From the NCBI GenBank assembly GCA_948470755.1, contig CAOKPU010000013.1:1-54367 (forward strand): DNA of 54,367 nucleotides. The letters run 5' to 3'. The notes under the pieces are model-generated. The model did not search any database. It saw only the letters and a program-made list of their open reading frames with translations, and was not told the origin of the DNA. This document shows positions 28,130 to 37,827 of this stretch, piece after piece; the stretch's first letter is position 1; every line of letters starts with the position of its first letter. This DNA comes from an uncultured Lachnospiraceae bacterium (lineage in GTDB: Bacteria; Bacillota; Clostridia; Lachnospirales; Lachnospiraceae). Position numbers and translations under genes: made by a program.

Positions 28130-28877
28130 GGAAACAAATTATATACGCATGGAAAAAACATTGAAAGATGCCAGTGAGCGCGGAACCGATTTGTTTTTAT
28201 TGCCAGAAATGAGTTTTACCGGGTTTTCCATGAATATAGGCATAACGAAGGAAAGCGATGGCAGGACCATGGAAAAAATGGCGGGACTCGCCAGAAAATA
28301 TCATACATCGATTGGATTTGGATGGGTAAAGGATTGTAAGGAAAAGGCGGAAAATCATTATACTGTTGTGGACAAGGAAGGGGTAATCCTTTCAGATTAT
28401 GTTAAAATCCATCCATTTTCCTATTCAGGGGAAGATAGATGGTTCCGGGGCGGTGAGGATATTGTTTTTTTCCTATTAGATGAGATTATTTTTTCCTGTT
28501 TTATTTGCTATGATTTACGTTTTCCGGAGATATTCAGGGCAGCTTCTAAATATGCAGGGGCAATTCTGGTATCTGCGAACTGGCCGGAGTCAAGGAGCAT
28601 GCACTGGAAATGTCTGTTAAGGGCGAGGGCAATTGAAAATCAGGTATATATCATAGCCGTCAATTGTACAGGTGAGATGAATGGGGTATATTATTCAGGC
28701 GATAGCTGCATGATCGGCCCTGATGGAAAAGTATTATGCCAGTTATCCAATCAAGAAGGAATTTTGGAATATGAATTAAGAAACGATGTTTGGGAAGTCC
28801 GGGATAAGTTTCCGGTAAGGGCGGATTGCAGGGAAGAGCTGTATCATGATTTGATGTTAAGAAAGTATGCTTTGTAA
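28086..28877 (+). CDS. Carbon-nitrogen hydrolase (nitrilase/ω-amidase family)
   Basis: A 263-residue nitrilase-superfamily amidase with the full Glu-Lys-Cys triad: E41 (LLPEMSF), K107 (VKIHPF), C141 (CFICYDLRFPE). Size and sequence fit the ω-amidase/YafV branch. Enzymes of this branch hydrolyse amides of small carboxylates. In the island it might release or trim an amide such as a glutaminyl-type side chain, or supply ammonia. No signal peptide. The 44-nt overlap with the previous gene suggests strict co-expression. Confidence 0.75.
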   Translation: MKVTLYQMKIAWEDKETNYIRMEKTLKDASERGTDLFLLPEMSFTGFSMNIGITKESDGRTMEKMAGLARKYHTSIGFGWVKDCKEKAENHYTVVDKEGVILSDYVKIHPFSYSGEDRWFRGGEDIVFFLLDEIIFSCFICYDLRFPEIFRAASKYAGAILVSANWPESRSMHWKCLLRARAIENQVYIIAVNCTGEMNGVYYSGDSCMIGPDGKVLCQLSNQEGILEYELRNDVWEVRDKFPVRADCREELYHDLMLRKYAL

Positions 28878-28897
28878 AGGACATTGGAGGTTGGGGC

Positions 28898-29860
28898 ATG
28901 AGCGGTTTACATATTGTTATGTATCATTATACAAGAGATTTAAAACATGGCAGATATCCGAGGATAAAAGGATTGGATTATGAACTGTTTCGGCAGCAGA
29001 TTCATTTTCTAAAAGAGCAGTTTAACATAATATCAATGGAAGAGGCGATCGAGGCGGCGGATGGGAGCTATGATTTGCCGGAAAATGCGCTGCTCCTTAC
29101 TTTTGATGATGGATATGTGGACAATTATACTTGTGTGCTGCCAATATTGGAAGAGGCTAAAGTGCAAGGCTCTTTTTTCATCCCGGGAAAAACTTTTACT
29201 ACCCATCAACTTTTAGATGTAAATAAAATTCATTTTATTCTTGCCAGCGCTGATATCAATAAATTTCTGAACGATGTATTTGAGCGGATGGATTTTTATC
29301 GTGGGGGGGGGTATAATTATCCATCAAATCAGGAATTATTTTCAGAATTGGCGAAGGAGGATAGATTTGATTCTAAGGAAATTGTTTTTATTAAAAAGGT
29401 CTTACAGACAGCGCTGCCGGAAATAGTCAGAAACCGTATTTCGAGCGATTTGTTTGAAAAGTATGTCGGCGTTACGGAAGAACAATTGGCATATGAGCTG
29501 TATATGACGGAAGATCAGATTCGTTTGATGAAGCGGCATGGAATGTTTATTGGTATCCATGGATATGATCATTACTGGTTAGGGAATCTTTTGCCGGGGC
29601 AGATGAGAGAGGATATTACCAGAGCCTTAGAGGTAATGGATGAGTTTATAGATAGGAAACGCTGGGTTATGAATTATCCATATGGAAATTACAATGAAGA
29701 TGTGCTTTCATTTATTGAAAAAAAGGGCGCCTGCTTAGGATTGACGACAAAAGTAGCAGTGGCGGATTTAAAAAAGGACAATAAATTAGAACTGCCCAGA
29801 TTGGATTGTAATGATTTTCCCCCTAAAAGCGAAGGCTATAAGAGGATGAATATAAGATAG
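28898..29860 (+). CDS. Polysaccharide deacetylase (NodB-like), phase-variable (ON)
   Basis: A 320-residue carbohydrate esterase family 4 domain without signal peptide or membrane segment, so probably cytoplasmic. Motif 1 TFDDG (Asp70, Asp71), motif 2 HGYDH (His221, His225), motif 3 MNYPYGNYNE. An unusual insert at about residues 105-200 separates motifs 1 and 2; the nine-G tract (29303-29311, encoding RGGGY) is within it and is in frame. It may remove N-acyl groups from a sugar before re-acylation by the GNAT enzymes. Confidence 0.75.
   Translation: MSGLHIVMYHYTRDLKHGRYPRIKGLDYELFRQQIHFLKEQFNIISMEEAIEAADGSYDLPENALLLTFDDGYVDNYTCVLPILEEAKVQGSFFIPGKTFTTHQLLDVNKIHFILASADINKFLNDVFERMDFYRGGGYNYPSNQELFSELAKEDRFDSKEIVFIKKVLQTALPEIVRNRISSDLFEKYVGVTEEQLAYELYMTEDQIRLMKRHGMFIGIHGYDHYWLGNLLPGQMREDITRALEVMDEFIDRKRWVMNYPYGNYNEDVLSFIEKKGACLGLTTKVAVADLKKDNKLELPRLDCNDFPPKSEGYKRMNIR
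29303..29311 (+). repeat. G9 homopolymer tract 5 (deacetylase)
   Basis: Nine G encoding three glycines near residue 137 of the deacetylase. In frame at nine; one more or fewer would remove catalytic motifs 2 and 3. Confidence 0.85.
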
Positions 29861-29923
29861 CGTTGAAAAAAAGAATTTTGCTTGCTGATTATTATAATAT
29901 AAAAAGAAAGGATAATTGTTATT

Positions 29924-30628
29924 ATGAAAGAAATGCAAATAGAGGATCAGAATAAGTGGAATATGGCATATCACCGGGGAGGGAATATATGTTTTTATCC
30001 CCATGAGGAAATTATCCGGTTTATAAATAGATATGTACGGAAAAGGGATGGGATAAATGAGTTTCATAATGTGATGGATCTAACGGAAGAGGAATGGAAC
30101 AGTTTTAGAAGTTTGGATTTGGGATGCGGCATTGGCCGACATGTGAAATTTTTGGATGAATTTGGGCTGAACCCTTTTGGAATCGATCTTTCGGATGCGG
30201 CTATTTCGATGGGGAAGGAATGGTTTCAAAAAATCGGGCGCAATGATTTGGCTGAAAAGATCACTATTGGGAGCGTTACAAACCTTCCTTACGAAGATGA
30301 GTCTTTCTGGATCTGTGTTTCCTGTGGGACATTGGACTCAATGAACAGGGAAATTGCTAAAAAAGGGATAAAAGAAGCTTTCCGCGTTTTGAAGAAGAAA
30401 GGGCTTATGTACCTTGATTTAATTATGGATACAAAAAAGGGAGATAAGGATGAAATCGTAGATTATGGGTATGAAAAGGATACGGTGCAATCGTATTTTA
30501 CGGTTGATGCGATAAAAGATTTCCTGGGAGAAGATATTGAGATAGTGGAGTTAAACATTATTATGCAGAGTGACGAAGACGGGAATGAAAAAGATAAAAG
30601 GGCGCATGTTGTAGTCCGTAAGAAATGA
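29924..30628 (+). CDS. SAM-dependent methyltransferase
   Basis: A 234-residue class I methyltransferase: LDLGCGIGRHVKFLDEFG (motif I), FGIDLSDAAI, VTNLPYEDESF, and EAFRVLKKKGLMYLDL. RBS AAAGAAAGG is upstream of ATG 29924. It contains no homopolymer tract. Likely N- or O-methylates a sugar or its acyl group, e.g. the N-methyl or O-methyl decorations known on Clostridium and Campylobacter flagellin nonulosonates. Confidence 0.72.
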   Translation: MKEMQIEDQNKWNMAYHRGGNICFYPHEEIIRFINRYVRKRDGINEFHNVMDLTEEEWNSFRSLDLGCGIGRHVKFLDEFGLNPFGIDLSDAAISMGKEWFQKIGRNDLAEKITIGSVTNLPYEDESFWICVSCGTLDSMNREIAKKGIKEAFRVLKKKGLMYLDLIMDTKKGDKDEIVDYGYEKDTVQSYFTVDAIKDFLGEDIEIVELNIIMQSDEDGNEKDKRAHVVVRKK

Positions 30629-30694
30629 AAACGCAGGTACTTTTAGGATGAAAGGCTGATCCGTAGTTGTTGACGGCAGAAAAGGGGCAGAGGC

Positions 30695-31714
30695 ATGGGG
30701 AGATTATCTGAATGTGTGATTAGGAAGGCAAGGCCGGATGATATAAACGATATTATGAGTTTTATCGGGAAGTACTGGGATCCTGACCATATTTTATGTA
30801 AATCCAGGGAATTCATGGAGTGGCAGTATTGTTACCGGGGAGAAGTTTGTTTTATAGTTGCAGAGAATAATAAAAGCCATGAACTGGAGGGAATCGTAGG
30901 TTATATACCTTATTCCGAAGAAGAGGAAAGGGATGTATTTGGAGCTTTGTGGAAAGTAAGAAATAATCATTACCCTATGTTGGGACTGAAGCTGAAGTTA
31001 TATTTAGTAAACGATATTAATGCCAAAACCTTGTCTGCTATCGGGCTAAATACAGATACCCTGGAACTGCATAGAAGAAGCGGCAGTTTTTTGGGAACCC
31101 TGAAGCATTACTATCTGCTGTCGGATTCAGAAGAATATAAAATTGCTAAAATAGTAACCAAATCAGTAATTCCGTATAATCATGAGAAAGAACAATATCG
31201 AATGGAAAGGCTGTTTGAAGTGGATGACATAAAGATATTATGTGAAAAGGAAAAAGAGGGAAAGAAGGTTCCAAGAAAAAGTTTTGATTTTATCTGTCAC
31301 CGATATCTGCGGCATCCGGTTTACAAATATCAGCTATGGGAAATAAGAAATGGGAAAAGTATATTGGGAATATTTGTAATTAGAAGAGTGGAGTGCAATT
31401 CATCATCTATTTTAAGGATTGTGGATTATATTGGGGATGTGGAAGCTATTGCCCATGCGGGCGCTGAGTTGCAGAGACTGCTGAAAGGGCATGAGTATAT
31501 AGATTTTTATCTGTATGGTATTCAGGATGACATACTGAAAGACGCAGGGTTTGTTTTAAAATCGGATGATGATATCAATATTATCCCTAACTATTTTGAA
31601 CCGTTTGTGCAAGAGAATGTTACGCTTATTTTTTATTCTTCCATGCCTTCAGGAATAATCTTGTTCAAAGGGGACGGGGATCAGGACCGCCCTAATCATA
31701 TTGCAGAGAATTAA
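30695..31714 (+). CDS. GNAT-type acyltransferase, glycan cluster family
   Basis: A 339-residue protein beginning CVIRKARPDDINDIMSFIGKYWD, a GNAT β1-α1 signature, with FMEWQYCYRGEVCFIVAENN and the family-typical tail FKGDGDQDRPN. Unlike the four paralogues at the island start it lacks their lead domain. It resembles acyltransferases found in surface-glycan and flagellar clusters. The acyl donor is unknown. AAAGGGG lies before ATG 30695. Confidence 0.65.
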   Translation: MGRLSECVIRKARPDDINDIMSFIGKYWDPDHILCKSREFMEWQYCYRGEVCFIVAENNKSHELEGIVGYIPYSEEEERDVFGALWKVRNNHYPMLGLKLKLYLVNDINAKTLSAIGLNTDTLELHRRSGSFLGTLKHYYLLSDSEEYKIAKIVTKSVIPYNHEKEQYRMERLFEVDDIKILCEKEKEGKKVPRKSFDFICHRYLRHPVYKYQLWEIRNGKSILGIFVIRRVECNSSSILRIVDYIGDVEAIAHAGAELQRLLKGHEYIDFYLYGIQDDILKDAGFVLKSDDDINIIPNYFEPFVQENVTLIFYSSMPSGIILFKGDGDQDRPNHIAEN

Positions 31715-31763
31715 GGTTGATAATGATTTTATATAAATTCTATATGGAAAGGAATTAAGAAAA

Positions 31764-32816
31764 ATGAGCAATGTATTTTCAAAAAAGAAACGTATGACGG
31801 AAAAAATGATTGCATTATCCAGGGAATATGCAAAAAGTCATGAACATGGAACAAGGATAAAAGGGTTTATATTGAATTATTCTAATAAATGTAATTTTAC
31901 ATGTCCACACTGTTATACCAGGTCGGGGGCGGGGGAATTTGGGGAAACAAAATTGTCAATAGAGGATATCAGGAGGCTGGCAGATGAAGCGGATGAATTA
32001 GGGGTTTATGAAATAGACATTCAGGGTGGCGAGCCATTGATCAATCCCCATTTATTTGATATATTGGATGCTATCCGGACAGAACGGTTCTATACGTATA
32101 TTACAACAAACGGCTGGTTTTTGGATAGGGATATGGCGGAAAAATTGGCGAAACGGGGGGTGGATCGGATTAGTGTTTCTATTGATGCTTTTTCCCCGGA
32201 GGAACACGACAAATTCCGCAGGAAGGAAGGCTCGTTTCAAAAGTGTATAGAGGCGCTCCATAATACACAGGCGGCCGGTATGAAAGCCTACGTAAATATC
32301 GTTGTGGGGCATTATAACGCGCAAAGCAAGGAATTAAAAGAATTTGTTGATTATCTGGACGGTAATAATTGGGGGATTGTTTTTAATTGTGCATCCCCAA
32401 CGGGCAATTGGAGGAATAATTATGAAGTTATGCTGACAGAAGAGGATTCCAGGGCATTGGAACGGCTAAAAAAGGAACATCCGTCTATTATCCGCGATTT
32501 GTGGAATTATTTTAACCCGGAGGATCAGCTCGTATATGGCTGCCCGGCAGTGAATCTGTTTTATGTGAATCCGCAAGGGGATATCCTTCCATGTCCTTAT
32601 ATCCATGCAAAGTTGGGAAATATCAAAGAGGAGCCTTTAAAGGAGATTTTACAGAGAGGGTTTGGCATCAAACAATTCAGGGAATACAGCAGCAAATGCC
32701 TTGTAGGGGAGGATAAGTCATTTGCTGAAAAATATTTGGACAGGGAGATGACTATATTAAATCCAATACCATATGAGGAATTGTTTGGTGAAGAAGACAG
32801 GATATCTATCAAATAA
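31764..32816 (+). CDS. Radical SAM protein with SPASM-type C-terminus
   Basis: A 350-residue radical SAM enzyme: C43-x3-C47-x2-C50 in NKCNFTCPHC binds the [4Fe-4S] cluster, with IDIQGGEPLINPHLFDIL for SAM binding. The C-terminal GCPAVNLFYVNPQGDILPCPYIH and SKCLVGEDKSF provide auxiliary-cluster cysteines of SPASM type. Such enzymes modify peptides or sugars (dehydrogenation, epimerisation). No precursor peptide gene is visible, so a sugar or acyl substrate is more likely. Followed by a methyltransferase 17 nt on. Confidence 0.75.
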   Translation: MSNVFSKKKRMTEKMIALSREYAKSHEHGTRIKGFILNYSNKCNFTCPHCYTRSGAGEFGETKLSIEDIRRLADEADELGVYEIDIQGGEPLINPHLFDILDAIRTERFYTYITTNGWFLDRDMAEKLAKRGVDRISVSIDAFSPEEHDKFRRKEGSFQKCIEALHNTQAAGMKAYVNIVVGHYNAQSKELKEFVDYLDGNNWGIVFNCASPTGNWRNNYEVMLTEEDSRALERLKKEHPSIIRDLWNYFNPEDQLVYGCPAVNLFYVNPQGDILPCPYIHAKLGNIKEEPLKEILQRGFGIKQFREYSSKCLVGEDKSFAEKYLDREMTILNPIPYEELFGEEDRISIK

Positions 32817-32833
32817 GATTAGGAGATAAAGGA

Positions 32834-33730
32834 ATGGAATTAGACATGTTTTCAAAGGAATTAAGGAAAATCCCCATGACGGGAGGGTTTCTTAGCCAGA
32901 TAGAAATATTAAAACATAGATACGGGAACGAGTATATGGAAGTTGCGGAAAGTATTCTGGGTTTATTTGATATTTTGGGGCTGGATGCCGTAAAGATCAG
33001 CCGGAAATATATATATGACTATTTGAAGCAACTGGATTATTTCATCAAACATCAGGATTATGGACATGCTGATTTTGATGAAATACGAAACGAGATATAT
33101 GATAATAAAAATACAATGTTAGAAACTTATATGCCTGGCCTGCTGATTTCGTATGCATATACAACGATTCTTTATGAAAAAAACCATCTTTTTATTTCCG
33201 AGTTCCTTCCCAGATTAAAAGATGATATGCAGGGAGTTGAGGTTGGCTTTGGCGAAGGGTTTTATCTGTGGGAAGTTTTAAGAAAAAATACTAAAGTTAA
33301 AATGGCAGGTTTTGATATATCTCCTTATGCCATAGAATTTGCTTCCCATATGTTGGAGATGGCAGGGATTCCATCGGAGAGCTATAAACTACAATATGGC
33401 AATGTGTTTGAGGGGATTCAACAGCCTGATAAATCTGCGGATTTTGCAATCTTGGCGGAAGTGATTGAGCATATTCCGAATCCGCAGTCCGGCATCAAAG
33501 AATTAGCAAGGGTTTTAAAGAAAGGCGGCCTTTTATATTTGACGACGGTTATTAATTCCAACCATATGGATCATATATCTAATTTTGAATCCCCTGCTGT
33601 CGTGGAAGAAATGCTGAGGCAGGAGCATATGAAAATAATAGAAAAAAGAATTTATCATATGACAGATGATTTTCCGGAATCTAAAGATATATCGATTGGA
33701 TTGGCATATATAGCTGAAAAGGATAGTTAA
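32834..33730 (+). CDS. SAM-dependent methyltransferase with helical N-terminus
   Basis: A 298-residue protein with an N-terminal helical domain of about 120 residues, then a class I methyltransferase core: GVEVGFGEGFYLWEVL, AGFDISPYAIEFA, ILAEVIEHIPNPQSGIKELARVLKKGG. Motif I lacks the usual D but keeps the glycine loop. It is placed just before the glyceryl-carrier genes, so methylation of a glyceryl group is a reasonable guess. Confidence 0.7.
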   Translation: MELDMFSKELRKIPMTGGFLSQIEILKHRYGNEYMEVAESILGLFDILGLDAVKISRKYIYDYLKQLDYFIKHQDYGHADFDEIRNEIYDNKNTMLETYMPGLLISYAYTTILYEKNHLFISEFLPRLKDDMQGVEVGFGEGFYLWEVLRKNTKVKMAGFDISPYAIEFASHMLEMAGIPSESYKLQYGNVFEGIQQPDKSADFAILAEVIEHIPNPQSGIKELARVLKKGGLLYLTTVINSNHMDHISNFESPAVVEEMLRQEHMKIIEKRIYHMTDDFPESKDISIGLAYIAEKDS

Positions 33731-33744
33731 AGGAGTCTTTGGAT

Positions 33745-35553
33745 ATGGAGGAAATATATAAGCTGCTGGATTATTCTTATATGATGCAGCAAAAACGGAA
33801 AGCAAAAGAGAAACTTTTGCGTTTGAAAGGATTGCAGGAGAAAAAAATAGCTGTCTTATGCGGTTCTACTTTTGGAGAGATTGAGGAATTCCTGGAAGTG
33901 TTTTTGCTGTATTATGGGATAAAACCTGTTTTCTTTATAGGGGAGTACAACCGTTTTTTTGAAGAAGCATGTTTTCCTAATGAGGCTTTAAAGGAATTTG
34001 GGCCGGATGTTATTTTGATACATATAACGAATAAAAATTTGTTGTATTGTTTTAACCAGAATGAGAAACCGGCACAATGGCTTCAGGAAGAAGAAAAAAG
34101 ACTGACTCAAATATGGAAAGCCTTGGAAGAAAAATACCATTGTGTCATTATCCAAAATAATTTTGAGTATTTTTTATATAGGGCGATAGGGAATGCGGCG
34201 AGGATACGGGCTGATGGAAGTGTAAAATATGTCGATGATATAAATAGATTTATTTCCGCCTATGTAAGCGAGAATAAGAACATTTATGTGAATGACGTTC
34301 ATTTTCTGGCCGCATATGAGGGATTGAAATACTGGTATGATGACAGAATGTGGAATATGTATAAATATCCGATGGGAATGTCGTCAATGCCGCGATATGC
34401 TCTTAATATTGCTGCTATTATCAAATCAGTATTTGGAGGAAATAAAAAAGCGGTAATTACAGATTTGGATAATACATTATGGGGAGGCGTAATTGGGGAG
34501 CTGGGCGCAGAAAATATCAAACTGGGCAATGAAACGCCCCAGGGGGAATCATTTAAACTGATCCATGAATATTTTAAATATCTATCCCGGCATGGGGCGG
34601 TGCTGAATATTTGTTCAAAAAATGAATATGAGACAGGAATAAGCGGACTGCAGACAGCAAAATCTGTTTTAAAAGAAAACGATTTTGTGGTGAAGAAAAT
34701 AAACTGGAAAAATAAGCATGAAAATATAAAAGAGATCTTATGTGAGTTAAACTTAACAGAGGATTCCGCAGTCTTTGTGGATGATAATCCGGTGGAATGC
34801 GATAGCGTGAAAGCAATGCTGCCTTTGACGGAGGTGGTACAGATGACAAAAGCAAGGGATTTTCTGGATGAACTGGATGCATTGTCCTTTTTTGAAATTA
34901 CGGAGGAAACGCAGGAAGACCGCCTGCGCCGCCAATATTATATGGAGAATATAGAAAGAGGAGAGGTGAAAAAGCAATATAAAAATTATAATGATTATTT
35001 AAAAGCGTTAAACATGGTATGTTATGTGGATTCTGTACATGATAGAAATCTGAATAGGGTAGTGCAGCTTTTAAACAAAACAAACCAGTTTAATTTTTTA
35101 ACAAGACGTTATACACCGGAGGAAATGAAGGAACTAAGCAAGAAACCGGAAGTAAAGATGCTCGCATTGGAGCTGCAGGATAAATTTGGCAGCAACGGCA
35201 TAGTATCCGTATCTATTGTACGATTGGAGGGTGATAAGGCTTTTATTGACGGATGGGTGATGAGCTGCCGAGTGTTTGAGCGTGGATTGGAGTATGTTAT
35301 GTTGGAATTGATTTGCGGTATTTGCTTAGACTATGGTATAAGTGTGCTTCATGGGTATTACCGGGAGACGGCGAAAAATAAAAAAATTGCTCACTTCTTT
35401 GACGAAACAGGATTTGAAAAGAAGAATGATGATAAGGAAGATGGAATAAGCGAATGGATATGCAGAAATATAGATAGTTTATCAGATAAATGCAAGACGG
35501 GCAGCGCGGCGATTAAGCAAGTGAAAATTAACGGTGGAGGATACGATGAATAG
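33745..35553 (+). CDS. FkbH-like HAD-IIIC protein (glyceryl-ACP synthase)
   Basis: A 602-residue FkbH-family protein. The N-terminal ~225 residues are a SGNH-like/partner domain; the HAD domain has TDLDNTLWGG with D240 and D242, CSKNE, and VFVDDNPVE; the C-terminal part (about 440-580) is GNAT-like. Known FkbH enzymes move the glyceryl group of 1,3-bisphosphoglycerate onto an ACP thiol. The ACP encoded next overlaps by 8 nt, a strong functional link. ATG 33745 has AAAGGAG 8 nt upstream; TTG 33739 is less likely. Confidence 0.8.
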   Translation: MEEIYKLLDYSYMMQQKRKAKEKLLRLKGLQEKKIAVLCGSTFGEIEEFLEVFLLYYGIKPVFFIGEYNRFFEEACFPNEALKEFGPDVILIHITNKNLLYCFNQNEKPAQWLQEEEKRLTQIWKALEEKYHCVIIQNNFEYFLYRAIGNAARIRADGSVKYVDDINRFISAYVSENKNIYVNDVHFLAAYEGLKYWYDDRMWNMYKYPMGMSSMPRYALNIAAIIKSVFGGNKKAVITDLDNTLWGGVIGELGAENIKLGNETPQGESFKLIHEYFKYLSRHGAVLNICSKNEYETGISGLQTAKSVLKENDFVVKKINWKNKHENIKEILCELNLTEDSAVFVDDNPVECDSVKAMLPLTEVVQMTKARDFLDELDALSFFEITEETQEDRLRRQYYMENIERGEVKKQYKNYNDYLKALNMVCYVDSVHDRNLNRVVQLLNKTNQFNFLTRRYTPEEMKELSKKPEVKMLALELQDKFGSNGIVSVSIVRLEGDKAFIDGWVMSCRVFERGLEYVMLELICGICLDYGISVLHGYYRETAKNKKIAHFFDETGFEKKNDDKEDGISEWICRNIDSLSDKCKTGSAAIKQVKINGGGYDE

Positions 35554-35779
35554 TATATTAGAGCGGATCAATAAGGTGTTTAAAGTTGTTTTTGGTATGG
35601 AAGATTTGATTATCCGGGAAGAAACATGTGCGGATGACATTGAGGAGTGGGACTCTTTGCAGCATATCAATCTGTTGTCTATGTTGGAAAAGGAATTTCA
35701 AATTGAGTTTGATATAGATGAAATTATTTCTATGGAAAACGTGGGTGATATGGTAAAGGTTATTGAAAGTAAGATTTGA
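35546..35779 (+). CDS. Acyl carrier protein 3 (FkbH partner)
   Basis: A 77-residue acidic carrier protein with phosphopantetheine site Ser37 in EEWDSLQHINLL. ATG 35546 lies inside the last codons of the FkbH gene (ATGAATAG overlap), with GGTGGAGG as RBS. Expected to carry the glyceryl group made by FkbH. Confidence 0.85.
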   Translation: MNSILERINKVFKVVFGMEDLIIREETCADDIEEWDSLQHINLLSMLEKEFQIEFDIDEIISMENVGDMVKVIESKI

Positions 35780-35828
35780 GGGATAGAGGAAACATAAGCG
35801 GGACATAGCACGATAAGGAGAGAAGGAA

Positions 35829-36803
35829 ATGCTGAATATAGCTATTATAGGAGTAGGCGGATTGGGAATGCGGTATGTGCAATCGCTAGCTAAATTTAAG
35901 TATGAAGCTAAGATACAAATTGTTGATGTTTCACCACAGGCTCTGGAAAGAACGGAAGAATTATTTTATTCATCAAATCCTTTTGAACATTTAAGGTTGG
36001 AAAGCATAAATGAAATTGGCGGTTTGGAAGAAGAACTGGATATTGTAGCGATTGCTACAGGTTCTAAACCAAGGAGGGAATTGGCCGAAGAACTTTTAAG
36101 AACGAAACATGTGAAGTATTTAATTTTGGAAAAGTTTTTATTTCCCCAAATGGATGACTATGCGGCAATGGAGCGGATTATAAAAGAGCATGGATGTAAA
36201 GTATGGGTCAATTGCGCCAGAAGGATATTTGATTTTTACATCCAATTAAAAGAGGAGTTCAGGGGTAAGGAGATTACCTTTGCATTAAGAGGAGGCGCAT
36301 GGGGGATTGGGTGTAATGCCATCCACTTTTTGGATTTGATCAGTTTTATGACGGACGACATGGGGAACATCCATATTAATACAGGGAAACTGGATCAGGA
36401 GATCATAGCGAGCAAAAGAAATGGGTATATAGAGTTTACAGGTACGATAACAGGAAGCATGAGCGGATGCGGCTGTTTTTCTTTTACATCGGATAAAGCG
36501 GGGGATGCCCCAATCATATATTCCATAATATCTGAGGATAAAGTTTGTATTGTAAATGAACTGGGGGGAAAGGCGGTTTTCTTTGATGCTGCGAAAAACT
36601 GGGATAGCAGGGAATGGTCATTTTCAGTAGGAATGCAGAGTGAGTTTACGGCGCCGTTATTTGAAGAAATAATAGAAACAGGAGAATGTATGCTGCCGGA
36701 TTATCATACTTCTATGAAGATTCATATGCCGTTTTTGGAGGAATTATTGAAATTCATGAATGACCGGAATGGAACAAGTGAAAAACTTTGCCCGATAACG
36801 TAA
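35829..36803 (+). CDS. Gfo/Idh/MocA-like oxidoreductase 2
   Basis: A 324-residue protein with Rossmann motif IAIIGVGGLGMRYVQSLAKF, IVDVSPQALERTEE, VAIATGSKPRRELAEEL and LILEKFLFP, the latter matching the EKP motif with F for P. First of three consecutive oxidoreductases. The substrate is unknown; probably a sugar or a side-chain alcohol. Confidence 0.68.
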   Translation: MLNIAIIGVGGLGMRYVQSLAKFKYEAKIQIVDVSPQALERTEELFYSSNPFEHLRLESINEIGGLEEELDIVAIATGSKPRRELAEELLRTKHVKYLILEKFLFPQMDDYAAMERIIKEHGCKVWVNCARRIFDFYIQLKEEFRGKEITFALRGGAWGIGCNAIHFLDLISFMTDDMGNIHINTGKLDQEIIASKRNGYIEFTGTITGSMSGCGCFSFTSDKAGDAPIIYSIISEDKVCIVNELGGKAVFFDAAKNWDSREWSFSVGMQSEFTAPLFEEIIETGECMLPDYHTSMKIHMPFLEELLKFMNDRNGTSEKLCPIT

Positions 36804-36835
36804 ATATCATTGAATGATTAGGAAGGAGAACGAAA

Positions 36836-37786
36836 ATGTCTAACGGAGGGAAAGAAGAGAAGATTCTGCTTGTTGGGGCAGGAAACATGGGAATTGAATA
36901 TGCAAAAGTATTAAATGCGTTGAAAGTTCCTTATACAACGGTAACAAGAGGGGAAGAAAAAGCGAAGGTATTTCAAACAGAAGTAGGATGTAAAGCTATT
37001 ACAGGGGGAATCGATAAGTTTTTACTGGATAATGAAGAGGCATATAGAACGGCCATTGTTGGACTGCCTATAGATGAACAAAAAAAGTGCGTTATTTCGT
37101 TGATCCATAGCGGGGTTAAGAGAATATTGCTTGAAAAGCCGGGGGCGCTTTATACTCATGAACTACATGAAATGAATCAGGCGGCAGAAGCAAATGGTGC
37201 AGTTATAAAAATTGCATATAACAGAAGGTTTTACAATTCGGTGTTGGAAGCGGAGAGGATCATCGAGGAAGATGGAGGGATTTCATCCATTTTTTTTGAG
37301 TTTACAGAATTGGAATGTGAGAAAAAGGAAGATGTTGTAAGGCATTTTATTGGTAATTCCACACATGTTGTTGATTTAGCTTTTTATTTTGGAGGGATAC
37401 CCAAAACGTTATATGGAATCAGCCGTATGGATGAGGGGAATCTTGCATTTTCGGGTACAGGAATAACGGAAAAAAATATTTTGTGTACTTATATGGCAAA
37501 TTACCTGGCGCCTGGCAGATGGGGAGTAGAAGTTATGACCGCAAAACATAGATTGATTTTCAGGCCAATGGAAAAGCTGCATATTCAGGAATTAAAATCC
37601 TTCCATATTGACGAATGGGAAATAAAAGATCAGGATGATATCTTGTTTAAGCCGGGGCTATATAAAGAAGTAAAGACATTTTTGTATGATACCGATAATA
37701 AAAGGTTTTTATCCTGCGAAGAGCAGGAAGCGCATATGAGTGCCTATGATAGGATTATATATGGAACGGAAAATGTAAACTGGTAG
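36836..37786 (+). CDS. Gfo/Idh/MocA-like oxidoreductase 3
   Basis: A 316-residue protein: ILLVGAGNMGIEYAKVLNAL, VGLPIDEQKKCVISLIHSG, and RILLEKPGALY, where the catalytic EKP lysine is intact. Also FYNSVLEAE and HVVDLAFYFGGIPKTL, where the downstream HxxD active-site pattern is present. This is the most canonical of the four Gfo/Idh enzymes here and is likely an active NAD(P)-dependent sugar dehydrogenase. Confidence 0.72.
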   Translation: MSNGGKEEKILLVGAGNMGIEYAKVLNALKVPYTTVTRGEEKAKVFQTEVGCKAITGGIDKFLLDNEEAYRTAIVGLPIDEQKKCVISLIHSGVKRILLEKPGALYTHELHEMNQAAEANGAVIKIAYNRRFYNSVLEAERIIEEDGGISSIFFEFTELECEKKEDVVRHFIGNSTHVVDLAFYFGGIPKTLYGISRMDEGNLAFSGTGITEKNILCTYMANYLAPGRWGVEVMTAKHRLIFRPMEKLHIQELKSFHIDEWEIKDQDDILFKPGLYKEVKTFLYDTDNKRFLSCEEQEAHMSAYDRIIYGTENVNW

Positions 37787-37827
37787 ATATTATTGTCTGG
37801 GAATAGATATGATAAGGGGGTGGGGGT

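Noticed and set aside
18441-36571. G6 runs at several places (e.g. 18441, 19540, 27336, 36566)
   Set aside because: Too short to expect high slippage and all in frame; not counted as contingency tracts.
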